Shown: positions 8,810 through 16,598 of the stretch, in pieces
Layout of the letters: every line of letters begins with the position of its first letter
Numbering within the stretch: position 1 is the stretch's first letter
Assembly (NCBI GenBank): GCA_013289615.1
Contig: JABCZO010000006.1
Location: 62,001 to 126,000, forward strand
Direction of reading: 5' to 3'
Source: Gammaproteobacteria bacterium
Lineage (GTDB): Bacteria > Pseudomonadota > Gammaproteobacteria > Steroidobacterales > Steroidobacteraceae
DNA: 64,000 nt
Made by a program: the position numbers and the translations under genes
The notes under the pieces: generated by a model
What the model was told of the DNA's origin: nothing
The model's database searches: none
Seen by the model: only the letters and a program-made list of their open reading frames with translations

Positions 8810-9388
8810 ATGGCTGACACGCATTCATCTGTGTTATCGCTGCGGCATGCTGTCGCAGCGCTGGCTCTGAGCTTTGCCGTCGGTGCCGTCGCGGCCGGCG
8901 GCAGCTTCAGGCTGCACAGTCCGAGCATTGCCCCGGACAGCATGCTCTCGAACGATCAGGTCTACAGCGGCTTTGGCTGCAGTGGCAAGAACATCTCGCC
9001 CGCACTCAGCTGGAAGGGCGCGCCGAGCGGCACCCGCAGCTTCGCCATCACGGTCTACGATCCGGATGCGCCCACCGGCTCGGGCTGGTGGCATTGGGTG
9101 GTCTATAACATTCCGGCCGATGTCACCGAATTGCCCGCCGGCGCCGGCAATGCCGGCGGCAAGCTGCCCACCGGCGCCGCGCAGGGCCACACCGATTTCG
9201 GAACCTCCGGTTTTGGCGGCGCCTGCCCGCCCGCCGGCGACAAGCCGCATCGCTATATCTTCACCGTTTACGCACTGAAGATGGAGAAGATCTCGGTGCC
9301 GGATGAAGCCAGCGCAGCCATGGTGGGTTTCATGATCCACTCCAATGCGCTGGCGAAGGCCAGTCTGACGGCCCGCTACCGGCGCTGA
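8810..9388 (+). CDS. YbhB/YbcL-type phosphatidylethanolamine-binding-like protein, exported
   Basis: The 192-residue protein has a signal peptide (VAALALSFAVGAVAAG) followed by a PEBP (Raf-kinase-inhibitor-like) domain. The conserved signature is DPDAPTGSGWWHWVVYNIP near residues 84-102, with GFGGACPPAGDKPHRYIFTVYAL in the second half, forming the anion-binding pocket of the family. The exported bacterial members resemble YbcL. The ATG has a GGAG six bases upstream. Ligand and partner are unknown; the name reflects the fold rather than a demonstrated kinase-inhibitor role. Confidence 0.88.
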   Translation: MADTHSSVLSLRHAVAALALSFAVGAVAAGGSFRLHSPSIAPDSMLSNDQVYSGFGCSGKNISPALSWKGAPSGTRSFAITVYDPDAPTGSGWWHWVVYNIPADVTELPAGAGNAGGKLPTGAAQGHTDFGTSGFGGACPPAGDKPHRYIFTVYALKMEKISVPDEASAAMVGFMIHSNALAKASLTARYRR

Positions 9389-9404
9389 TGGCAAACGCAA
9401 GCCC

Positions 9405-9800
9405 ATGGCACGCCCCGGCGTAGCGATCCGCAAGCTTCAGGTCCATGCCGACGGGCGCGGCACGGTTTTCGAACCGCTCGATCCCCGACTGCTGGCCGGT
9501 TGGCGCAACGTGCATACGGTGGTCTCGGAGCCCGGAGCGGTCCGCGGCAATCATCGCCATGTGCGCGGCACGGAAGTCACCGCGATCCTCGGACCGGCAA
9601 TGGTGCGTTATCGGGTCGGCGACACCACCGAGGAACGGCACGTGCCGGCAGGCGAAGCTTGGCGCTTCGAATTTCCTCCGGGAACTGCACATGCGTTCAA
9701 GAACACCGGCGCCCGGCCGATGATCCTCGTGTCCTTCAACACCGAGGAACACGACCCGGCGCGAGCGGACGCAGAACGCGAAGAGCTGATTGCCCCTTGA
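9405..9800 (+). CDS. Small cupin-fold protein (CapF/WxcM-like sugar-epimerase relative)
   Basis: This 131-residue single-domain cupin has the two cupin motifs: GNHRHVRGTEV near residues 48-58 (metal His residues) and PPGTAHAFKNTG near residues 90-101. The opening KLQVHADGRGTVFEPL resembles the C-terminal cupin of CapF-type and WxcM/FdtA-like nucleotide-sugar enzymes. No glycan cluster adjoins it directly, so a role in sugar modification is only a guess. It begins 16 bp after the PEBP-like gene and may be co-transcribed. Confidence 0.68.
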   Translation: MARPGVAIRKLQVHADGRGTVFEPLDPRLLAGWRNVHTVVSEPGAVRGNHRHVRGTEVTAILGPAMVRYRVGDTTEERHVPAGEAWRFEFPPGTAHAFKNTGARPMILVSFNTEEHDPARADAEREELIAP

Positions 9801-9836
9801 GCCCAGGTCCGCTGCGGTGGTCGCACCACGCGCCAC

Positions 9837-10688
9837 ATGCATAGCGCAGCTGATTGTCTCAGGGGCGGCCTGCTCATCGCGGTTGGCGCGGCGGTCACAG
9901 CCATCGGCGCCACGCCGGATGCCGGCACGGCGCTGAGCGCTGCGCGCAGCCTGCGCACCCAGGGCTGCGCCGGCCACCCGGGTATACGGGTCGCGCTGCG
10001 CGCCAGCGTCGCCCTGAATGCCGCCGCGCTCCACTGGTCGCGCGCGTCGAACCTGAAATCCGCGGTCGAGCTGTCCGGCTATCGCGCCGAGCAGTCTGCT
10101 GCGCTGCATGTCAGCGGCGATGCCGGCGCGATGCAGCAGGCCATGAGAATCAAGCTGTGCGCCGCACTCACCGACCGCAGCTTTGTCGATCTGGGCAGTG
10201 CCCAGCGCGGCCACGACACCTGGATCATCATCGCCGCGCCATTTACGCCGCCGGCAGGTACTGATGCCAATGAAATCGCCGGCGAGCTGCTGCTGCGGAT
10301 CAACGCGGCTCGAGCCCGCCCGCGGCATTGCGGTGATAAATTCTTCGCGGCGGCGCCCCCGCTGCAGTCGAACGCGCTGCTGCGACGCGCGGCCGAGGCG
10401 CATGTGCAGGACATGATCAGCCATGATTACTTTGCGCACGCCGGCTACGACGGCAGCACGCCGGCGCAACGCGTGACCGCGACCGGCTACCGCTTCCAGA
10501 TCGTCGGCGAGAACATCGCCTCGGGTCCGGACAGCGCCGCGGAAGCGGCCGATGGCTGGCTGGCGAGCCCGGCACATTGCGAGAACATCATGGATCCACG
10601 CTTCAGTGACAGCGGCATCGCGTATGCTGCCACTGCCAGCGGTACGCCGCACATCTATTGGGTACAGGAATTCGCGGCGCCGCACTGA
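9837..10688 (+). CDS. CAP (SCP/PR-1) domain-containing exported protein
   Basis: The protein has 283 residues with an N-terminal signal-like segment (GGLLIAVGAAVTAIGA). A poorly conserved first half is followed by a CAP domain from about residue 155: LLLRINAARAR, then HDYFAHAGYDGSTPAQRV, GENIASG and ASPAHCENIMDPRF. The two His and the acidic residue of the CAP cavity are present. Bacterial CAP proteins are secreted or periplasmic and are mostly of unknown activity. The first 150 residues are not recognised. Confidence 0.82.
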   Translation: MHSAADCLRGGLLIAVGAAVTAIGATPDAGTALSAARSLRTQGCAGHPGIRVALRASVALNAAALHWSRASNLKSAVELSGYRAEQSAALHVSGDAGAMQQAMRIKLCAALTDRSFVDLGSAQRGHDTWIIIAAPFTPPAGTDANEIAGELLLRINAARARPRHCGDKFFAAAPPLQSNALLRRAAEAHVQDMISHDYFAHAGYDGSTPAQRVTATGYRFQIVGENIASGPDSAAEAADGWLASPAHCENIMDPRFSDSGIAYAATASGTPHIYWVQEFAAPH

Positions 10689-10719
10689 CGGTCGGTCAAG
10701 CATATCCGGGAGGTGAGCG

Positions 10720-11196
10720 ATGGCTCAGTATTCAGCCGAGGTGACCTGGGAGCGAGGCGATGCGGTTTTCACTGACAATCGGTACTCGCGCCGGCACCGC
10801 TGGCGCTTCGATGGCGGCCTGGAGGTAGCGGGGTCGTCCTCGCCGAATTCGGTGCCGGTGCCAATGTCGGATGCCGCTGCCGTGGACCCGGAAGAAGCCT
10901 TCATTGCCGCTCTATCGAGTTGTCACATGCTGTGGTTTCTGGCGATCGCCGGCAAACGCAAGTTTCGAATCGACCGCTACCATGACCGGGCCACGGCGGT
11001 CCTGGAAAAAAATGCCGGCGGCAAGTGGTACGTCAGCGTCGTGACGCTGCACCCTGACGTGCAGTTCTCCGGCGAGCTGTTGCCCACCGCGGCGCAGATT
11101 GAGGACATGCACCACGCCGCACACGCCGAGTGCTACATCGCCAACTCGGTGAGCTCGCAGGTGCGCATCGAGCCGGTCTTTGCCCCGGCCCGCTAG
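10720..11196 (+). CDS. OsmC family peroxiredoxin-like protein
   Basis: The 158-residue protein has the OsmC/Ohr fold, with both redox cysteines in context: SSCHMLWFLAIAG near residues 66-78 and HAECYIANSV near residues 138-147. The family reduces organic hydroperoxides with a lipoyl-type reductant. The DPEEAFIAALSSCH block is typical of the OsmC branch rather than Ohr. The ATG follows a strong GGGAGGTG ribosome binding site. The stop overlaps the 3' end of convergent dinB by 4 bp. Confidence 0.88.
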   Translation: MAQYSAEVTWERGDAVFTDNRYSRRHRWRFDGGLEVAGSSSPNSVPVPMSDAAAVDPEEAFIAALSSCHMLWFLAIAGKRKFRIDRYHDRATAVLEKNAGGKWYVSVVTLHPDVQFSGELLPTAAQIEDMHHAAHAECYIANSVSSQVRIEPVFAPAR

Positions 11197-12377
11197 AACA
11201 GCGATAACTCGGCCGGCGCCGCCGGCTGCGCGGCCGCGAGCGCTACCGAGTCGCTGCGTACCAGTCCGGTCACCTTGACGCCGAGCAGGCGCAGGCGGCG
11301 CTCGAGCGGCGCGCGCTTCAGGCACAGGCCGGCCGTGCGCCGGATCAGCGCCGCGTCGTTGGTATAGCCATCGATAGTCTGATCGCGCGTCGCGCGCTGG
11401 AAATTGTCGTAGCGCAGCTTTACGCCGATGGTCTTGCCGACGTAGCCGTGGCGCTGAAGGTCGCCGGCCAGGTGCTCGCACAGCGCGGTAAACAGCGCTC
11501 GCAATTGCGCCCGGTCGCGCACCGCGTGCAGATCGCGCTCGAACGTGGTTTCGCGGCTCATCGACACCGGCTCGCTCTCCTGTACCACCGGGCGCTCGTC
11601 CAGGCCCCAGGCAGCCTCGTACATCCAGCCGCCGTGGCTGCGGCCGAATTGCTGTACCAGCCAGCCACGCTCACGGCGCGCCAGCTCACCGATGTTGCGG
11701 ATGCCAAGCTGTTCGAGTCGTGCGCTCATGCGCGGTCCGATGCCATGGATCCTGCGGCACGGCAGCGGCCAGATCTGCTCGGCCAGATCCGACTCATAGA
11801 CGATGGATACGCCGTTCGGCTTGTGAAACTCGCTCGCCATCTTGGCGAGCAGCTTGTTCGGCGCCACGCCGATCGAGCAGGTGAGGCCGGTGCGCTCGTG
11901 GATTGCCGCCTGGATCCGCAGCGCGAGCGCCCTGCCGCCCAGCGCGCGTCCGCCCTCGGCGGCGCCAAAGTCGATGTAGACCTCGTCCACGCCGCGATCC
12001 TCGACGAGCGGCGCCATTTGCGCGATGACGGCCTTGAACAGCCGCGAGTACCTGCGGTACTCATCGAAATCCACCGGCAATAACACCGCCTGCGGACACA
12101 AGCGCGCCGCGTTCATCAGGCCCATCGCCGAGTGCACGCCAAACTCGCGCGCCGCGTAAGTCGCCGTCGTGACCACGCCGCGCCCGACATAGTCGCGCAG
12201 CCGTGCATGCTCGGCCGGCGCGCCCTCGCCCGGGCCCTGCCGACGGCGGCTGCCACCGATCACGACCGGCAATCCGCGCAGATCGGGGTAGCGCAGCAGT
12301 TCGACCGATGCGTAGAACGCATCCATATCCAGGTGCGCAATGCGCCGGATTGCAGCGATCGGTGGGCTCTGGTGCAT
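11193..12377 (-). CDS. dinB: DNA polymerase IV (Y-family translesion polymerase)
   Basis: The 394-residue protein has the palm carboxylates of Y-family polymerases: HLDMDAFYASVE (Asp17) and DEVYID (Asp131, Glu132). A helix-hairpin-helix thumb (RRIHGIGPRMSARLEQLGI) and a little-finger domain follow. The C-terminus ends AELSLF, which fits a beta-clamp binding tail. Compared with E. coli DinB there are about 19 extra residues between GGSRRR and GRGVVTTATYAAREFGV, in the fingers (rich in Gly, Ala and Glu). I start at the ATG beginning MHQSPP; an ATG 12 codons upstream also exists. It is convergent with the OsmC gene. Confidence 0.92.
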   Translation of the reverse strand: MHQSPPIAAIRRIAHLDMDAFYASVELLRYPDLRGLPVVIGGSRRRQGPGEGAPAEHARLRDYVGRGVVTTATYAAREFGVHSAMGLMNAARLCPQAVLLPVDFDEYRRYSRLFKAVIAQMAPLVEDRGVDEVYIDFGAAEGGRALGGRALALRIQAAIHERTGLTCSIGVAPNKLLAKMASEFHKPNGVSIVYESDLAEQIWPLPCRRIHGIGPRMSARLEQLGIRNIGELARRERGWLVQQFGRSHGGWMYEAAWGLDERPVVQESEPVSMSRETTFERDLHAVRDRAQLRALFTALCEHLAGDLQRHGYVGKTIGVKLRYDNFQRATRDQTIDGYTNDAALIRRTAGLCLKRAPLERRLRLLGVKVTGLVRSDSVALAAAQPAAPAELSLF

Positions 12378-12560
12378 GCGCCGCCGATGATAGGCGCATC
12401 GTCCCCAATGCATCTAATTCATTGATTTCAAAGGCCGCCGGCCGTTGAGTAAATCTCAAGGCGGCTTGAGCGCTTTGCCATCCGCCGCTGCCAGGGCAGC
12501 GCATCCTTCCTGTCAGCACTTTCACTCACCACACACTGTCACGCACTTCAGGAGAATCCC

Positions 12561-12935
12561 ATGCATAGCCTCACCAGGACCTTGATCGGCGCCGTCGTCG
12601 CGCTGCTGATTTGCGGCGCCGAAGCAGCACTGTTCGCAGTCGATGCGTCGGCGGCGGAACTGCCGCAATCGATCAGCGTGCGCTACGCGGATCTGACTCT
12701 GGATCGGCAGGCGGATGCGGCCACGCTGTATCGCCGGATCGCGGCCGCCGCGGAGGAGATTTGCGGTCCGCGTCTGCTGACCGGTTCGCACCTGCCGCTG
12801 CCGGGTTACCAGCACTGCTTCAGCGACGCTGTTGCGCAGGCGGTCGCGCGGGTAGATCGTCCCGCTCTGAGCGCTTACCATCAGCAGCAATTGGGGCTAG
12901 CGCCGCAGCGCGCTGCGACGATTGCACAGCGTTAG
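12561..12935 (+). CDS. UrcA family exported protein
   Basis: This small 124-residue protein has a signal peptide (LIGAVVALLICGAEAALFA). The mature part reads SISVRYADLTLDRQADAATLYRRIAAAA followed by C-G-P and a second Cys (YQHCFSDAVAQAV). This is the UrcA pattern: V.Y.DLDL....A..L..RI..AA...C......C...A...A. Function is unknown; family members are found mainly in sphingomonads and xanthomonads. A GGAG sits 6 nt before the ATG. A perfect 12-bp hairpin with trailing Ts about 90 bp after its stop probably ends its transcript. Confidence 0.75.
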   Translation: MHSLTRTLIGAVVALLICGAEAALFAVDASAAELPQSISVRYADLTLDRQADAATLYRRIAAAAEEICGPRLLTGSHLPLPGYQHCFSDAVAQAVARVDRPALSAYHQQQLGLAPQRAATIAQR

Positions 12936-13021
12936 CGCGGGAGGACGAGTATCGCCAGCCAGAGGCACGCGAAACCGGTACGCACGCGGACCACTTCAGG
13001 CCGTTCCTCAGCCCCCTCTGG

Positions 13022-13049
13022 ACGCAGGCTGCCGTTGGGCAGCCTGCGT
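13022..13049 (+). terminator. Terminator-like hairpin overlapping the LysR start
   Basis: A perfect 12-bp inverted repeat, ACGCAGGCTGCC (13022-13033) and GGCAGCCTGCGT (13038-13049), is separated by a GTTG loop and followed by GTCTTTAT. It looks like a rho-independent terminator for the upstream UrcA gene. It overlaps the predicted N-terminus of the LysR regulator, whose TTG codon lies in the loop. Confidence 0.6.
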
Positions 13050-13916
13050 GTCTTTATATCGGTCGCACACCATCTGAGTTTCACGCGCGCCGCCGATGCA
13101 CTGGGTGTGACCGCCAGTGCCGCCAGCCTGCAGATCCGCTCGCTGGAGGAATACCTGGGGCGGCCGCTGTTTCGGCGCAATGGTCGCCAGGTGGTGCTCA
13201 CGGCCGAAGGCGACGCACTGTTACCGCGCGTACGTCAGGCGCTCGAGCAGCTCGAGCGCGCCGTGGATGACGCGCGTCGCGATCGTAACGCCGGCCCATT
13301 GCGTGTGAGTACGCTGGCCTCGTTCCTGCAGCAGTGGCTGCTGCCGCGTCTGGAACGGTTTCGCGTTTTATATCCCGATGCCGACCTGCATTTGCACACC
13401 TCCGACAAGTTGGTCGATTTCGTGCGCGAGGATTTTCACGTGGCGGTTCGCTTCGGCAAGGGCGGCTGGCCGCACGTGCACAGCGAGAAACTGATCGACG
13501 AGTGGCTGGTGCCGGTGTGTTCGCCGTCGCTGTACCGCAAATTCGGTCCGTTGCGCGATGCCAACGACCTGCGGCGTTACCCGCTGCTGCACAGCGTGAG
13601 TGAGCCCTGGACCGTCTGGCTGTTCGATGGACGCAGCAGCGATGAGGCCGGCACGCTGCGTGGCGCTGTGTTCGATGCCTCGCTGGCGGTGGTACGCATG
13701 GCGGAACAGGGGTCAGGTCTGGTGCTGGCCCGCTGGAGCCTGGTGGCTGATGAAATCGCCAGCGGTAAGCTGGTGCGTGCCAGTGACCGGGCGCTGCGCA
13801 TTGAGGAAGCCTATTGGCTGGTGTGCCCGACCCGTGCCCAGGCCCTGCCCGCCGTCAAGGCGTTCCTGGAGTGGCTGCGCAGCGAGGCGGCGGCCTTTAG
13901 CTATCCAGGGAAATAG
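13035..13916 (+). CDS. LysR-family transcriptional regulator (GcvA-like)
   Basis: An N-terminal winged helix-turn-helix (LSFTRAADALGVTASAASLQIRSLEEYLGRPLF, residues about 15-47) is followed by a periplasmic-binding-protein-like effector domain (LRVSTLASFLQQWLLPRL..F). The order and the short linker fit the GcvA/AmpR-type LysR branch. No ATG is available before the helix-turn-helix. The TTG at 13035 lies in the loop of a strong hairpin; the frame stays open upstream, and the residues encoded there (GRRLPLGSLRVF) look like the usual GcvA-type N-terminus, so a non-ATG start such as CTG 13029, or further upstream, is possible. The target genes are not evident. Confidence 0.8.
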   Translation: MGSLRVFISVAHHLSFTRAADALGVTASAASLQIRSLEEYLGRPLFRRNGRQVVLTAEGDALLPRVRQALEQLERAVDDARRDRNAGPLRVSTLASFLQQWLLPRLERFRVLYPDADLHLHTSDKLVDFVREDFHVAVRFGKGGWPHVHSEKLIDEWLVPVCSPSLYRKFGPLRDANDLRRYPLLHSVSEPWTVWLFDGRSSDEAGTLRGAVFDASLAVVRMAEQGSGLVLARWSLVADEIASGKLVRASDRALRIEEAYWLVCPTRAQALPAVKAFLEWLRSEAAAFSYPGK

Positions 13917-14418
13917 GCGGATATTGTTACAATAGGGATACAAAAATTCGACTTTCCACCTGCTACAACTGCTCTGCAGAAACAATTAAACGATCCGCCG
14001 CCCGATGGCCACGGCCCGCAACGCTCGTCGGGGTTGCCTTACCAGATGATCAACGGCGAGCGCGATCGCGGCGAGCGCTCGCTGGTCGCCTCCTTCATCC
14101 AGGCCCACGCGAACATCAGTGGCAGGATCAGTGCCAGCAGGGGCAACAGCAGCAGCCGCATCGCCAGTCGCGCGATTATCGTGAGGACCTTCATCGATCA
14201 GCAGTCTATTGCGGTTTTGCTGAACGCAGACTGAAGCGGATTACCCGTTTGGGGGCTGCTTTGCGATTCTGGCCGATGGCGAACGGTCAACCGGAAGCGT
14301 AGACGAGGCGTTGACAAAACACCTCGACGCTACGACATTTCGCCGCGTCGCTGCAGCCGCAGCACTGTGGCCGCGGCACGAACCGGATTTAAGTCTTCCA
14401 TCTAAGGAGTGTTGATAA
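13917..14418. other. Intergenic stretch between the LysR and YXWGXW genes
   Basis: About 500 bp without a confident gene. The first 70 bp are AT-rich (TTGTTACAATAGGGATACAAAA). A possible 51-codon membrane-protein gene lies on the minus strand inside it and is listed separately. The last 20 bp hold the AAGGAG ribosome binding site of the next gene. I see no repeats or RNA gene. Confidence 0.5.
14039..14194 (-). CDS. Possible small single-pass membrane protein (51 aa)
   Basis: An ATG-initiated frame encodes a basic N-terminus (MKVLTIIARLAMR), then one strongly hydrophobic segment of about 19 residues (LLLLPLLALILPLMFAWAW), then a hydrophilic tail rich in Ser and Arg ending LIIW. This layout is that of a single-span small membrane protein and is unlike the Arg-rich translations of non-coding frames around it. 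There is no strong ribosome binding site and I do not recognise a family. It could be fortuitous. Confidence 0.4.
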   Translation of the reverse strand: MKVLTIIARLAMRLLLLPLLALILPLMFAWAWMKEATSERSPRSRSPLIIW

Positions 14419-14727
14419 ATGCCTAAGCGCAAACTATTGCTCGTTACGTTGTGGCTGGCCGCGACCGCGAGCATTGCACCCGCGGTGAGCTCGGCTGCCG
14501 TCAGCATCGACATCGACGTGGCGCCGCCCGCGCCCCGGGTCGAAGTGGTCCCGGAACCGAGGCATGGTTATGTCTGGGCGCCAGGATACTGGGATTGGCG
14601 CGGCCGTGAGCACGTCTGGGTCGCTGGCCACTTCATCAGAGAGCGCCGCGGCTATCATTGGGTACCGGATGCCTGGGTAAGCAACGGACCGCACTATCAC
14701 TATGCCCGCGGACATTGGGAGCGCTGA
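14419..14727 (+). CDS. YXWGXW repeat-containing exported protein
   Basis: The 102-residue protein has a signal peptide (LLLVTLWLAATASIAPAVSSA). An acidic/proline linker is followed by aromatic repeats of the YxWxxGxW kind: YVWAPGYWDW, HVWVAGHF, YHWVPDAWV and YHYARGHW. The family is small, periplasmic or outer-membrane associated and of unknown function, often in multiple copies in proteobacteria. AAGGAG lies 11 nt before the ATG. A strong hairpin follows the stop. Confidence 0.8.
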   Translation: MPKRKLLLVTLWLAATASIAPAVSSAAVSIDIDVAPPAPRVEVVPEPRHGYVWAPGYWDWRGREHVWVAGHFIRERRGYHWVPDAWVSNGPHYHYARGHWER

Positions 14728-14753
14728 AGCCGCGCGGTCCTGACACGGTCTAA

Positions 14754-14783
14754 GGCTGGCCACCGCGCGGCGGGTGGCCAGCC
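14754..14783 (+). terminator. Strong hairpin after the YXWGXW gene
   Basis: A perfect 11-bp stem, GGCTGGCCACC (14754-14764) and GGTGGCCAGCC (14773-14783), has an 8-nt loop and starts 26 bp after the stop. There is no T-run (CTAAACC follows), so it is terminator-like but not a canonical intrinsic terminator. Confidence 0.45.
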
Positions 14784-14934
14784 CTAAACCCGCGAAATCC
14801 GCCCACCAAAAGGCATCGAACGACAGTCTTCAACCGCTGCCGTCCACGTCAGATCCGTCAGCACCACTAAAAGTGACCGCCCGTAGTTATGATTTTAGCT
14901 CTGCCAGCGTCCCCGGCCGTGCACCTGTGGCGTC

Positions 14935-15900
14935 GTGTTGAAACGAGTCCGCAGCTGGTGGAATTTCCGCCGGGCAGTGATCGATGCCTCGCGGGTGGAT
15001 CTGACACAGCCTGCCGGCGACACAGACGTGGTGGTACTGCCCTGCTGGCGACGCCCGGAATTCCTCTGGCATTGCCTGGATAACCTGACGCGCGCCGACG
15101 GGATCGGCGGCCTGCAGGTGCTGTTCCGGGCCGATACCGGACATTCTGCAGAGAACATCGACGTCATCCGCGCTTTCGCCGACCGCCTGCCGAGATTCGA
15201 GATCAGCCTGCCGGAACCCTGTCCATTCCGTCGCACCAAGCAGAGTGCCAATCTGCTGCTCGGATACCTGCGTGCCGCGGCGCAAGCCAGGCAGTACGTG
15301 TTTCTGGTCGAGGAAGACACCATGGTCGCGTGCGATTTCTTCCGCTGGCATCGGGCCGTGCATGCCGCCGCCGGACCGCTGTTCTGCTCGATCGCCGCGC
15401 GCAACCTCAACCGGGTCATCACGGTGCCCGACGACCCCGAAGGCTACTACCTTAGCAGCGGGGACTTCGGCTCCACTGGTGTCTGCTTCGATAAGCATCG
15501 GTTACGCAGCCTGGTCGCCCCGCACGTCAAAATGGCCTACTTTCGTCGTCCAAAGAGATACCTGCGACGGCAATTTCCGGCCAGCGCGGTCGGCCTGGGG
15601 TTTGTCGAACAGGACGGACTGCTGCGGCGCATCCAGGAGCGCTCGGCCATCCCGATCGCCTACCCGTGCGTGCCGCGTTGCTACGATGCCGGCTTCTATG
15701 GCTACAACCGCCCCGGCGGCATCGAGGGGCCACTCCAGGATCGCGTGCGACGGCTGGCAGCGACCATCTACAGCGCCGACGCGCTGCGCAACGCCACCGA
15801 TCCCGGGCAGCGGCAGAGCTGCGTGCCGGTAAGCCTGCAGCCGCCGCACTGGCAGGTTCAGCGCCGCATCGACGTCGACCTTGGTTCTGCCGCCGCATGA
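14935..15900 (+). CDS. GT-A-fold glycosyltransferase-like protein
   Basis: The 321-residue protein contains DVVVLPCWRRPEFLWHCLDNLTRA near residues 30-53, the opening beta-alpha unit of a nucleotide-sugar transferase. An acidic FLVEEDTMVACDFFRW near residues 123-138 could supply the DxD-type metal site. GYYLSSGDFGSTGVCFDK and a conserved GFVEQDGLLRRIQ follow. It is probably an inverting GT2-like or related enzyme; donor and acceptor are unknown. Start codons available are GTG at 14935 and TTG at 14938. Its stop overlaps the next gene's ATG as ATGA, so the three genes from here to 17716 are translationally coupled. Confidence 0.65.
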   Translation: MLKRVRSWWNFRRAVIDASRVDLTQPAGDTDVVVLPCWRRPEFLWHCLDNLTRADGIGGLQVLFRADTGHSAENIDVIRAFADRLPRFEISLPEPCPFRRTKQSANLLLGYLRAAAQARQYVFLVEEDTMVACDFFRWHRAVHAAAGPLFCSIAARNLNRVITVPDDPEGYYLSSGDFGSTGVCFDKHRLRSLVAPHVKMAYFRRPKRYLRRQFPASAVGLGFVEQDGLLRRIQERSAIPIAYPCVPRCYDAGFYGYNRPGGIEGPLQDRVRRLAATIYSADALRNATDPGQRQSCVPVSLQPPHWQVQRRIDVDLGSAAA

Positions 15901-16598
15901 ATGAGCGCGGCCCGATGGGCGCCGGATGGCTATTCAGCAACCGCAAGTTCCAGCGCAACGTATCGCGGCTGATCCGCGGCCGCCGGGCGTTCATGCGGCT
16001 CAAGAGCCCGGGGCTGGTACTCGATGTAGGCTGCGGCCCAAACGCGCGCCCGGCCAACCTCAACCTGGATTTCCAATGGCGTCCAGGGGTGGACATCTGC
16101 TGCGACATCACTCGCGCGTTGCCGCTCGACGACTGTTACGTCGCTGGCCTGTTCAGCGAGCATTGCCTCGAGCACATCCGGTTTGAAGCCGCGCTCGCCG
16201 TGCTGGGTGAGTTTCACCGCGTGATGCAGCCGGGGGCCTACGCGCGCATCATCGTTCCTGATTTCGAAGTCTACCTCGATCAATACATCCGCTTCAGGAA
16301 CACGGGCCAGGCGTCGATGCCATACGCGGGCGACGATCCGATCGCGGGCATCTATACGCCGATGCTCAGCATCAATCGGATATTCAGGGGCCACGGCCAT
16401 CAGTTCATCTACGATTTCGCGACTCTTTCCCGGATGCTCGAACAGTCCGGGTTCGTCGATATCGGCAGGCGCAGATTCGGTGAAAGTCGCGACCAGCGGC
16501 TGCTGTTAGACTCGCCTGAAAGGGCGATCGAGTCGTTGTACGTCGAGGCCAGAAAAGCACCTGCCGAGCCACCTGTGACAGAAGGTTCCCCGCGTTGA
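15897..16598 (+). CDS. SAM-dependent methyltransferase (class I)
   Basis: The protein has 233 residues with SAM motif I LVLDVGCGPNARP near residues 40-52. A core of the methyltransferase-11 type follows: LNLDFQWRPGVDICCDITRALPLDDCYVAGLFSEHCLEHI, where the DICCD acidic loop and SEHCLEHI resemble motifs II-IV. A C-terminal LEQSGFVDIGRRRFGES closes the fold. It starts with a 4-bp ATGA overlap with the upstream glycosyltransferase gene and ends in a TTGA overlap with the next. Context suggests methylation of a glycan or sugar nucleotide (inference). Confidence 0.8.
   Translation: MNERGPMGAGWLFSNRKFQRNVSRLIRGRRAFMRLKSPGLVLDVGCGPNARPANLNLDFQWRPGVDICCDITRALPLDDCYVAGLFSEHCLEHIRFEAALAVLGEFHRVMQPGAYARIIVPDFEVYLDQYIRFRNTGQASMPYAGDDPIAGIYTPMLSINRIFRGHGHQFIYDFATLSRMLEQSGFVDIGRRRFGESRDQRLLLDSPERAIESLYVEARKAPAEPPVTEGSPR

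Noticed and set aside
15666-15896. N-terminal extension of the methyltransferase by 77 codons
   Set aside because: The extra residues are Arg-rich and overlap the upstream glycosyltransferase in another frame. The ATGA junction at 15897 gives a normal N-terminus.
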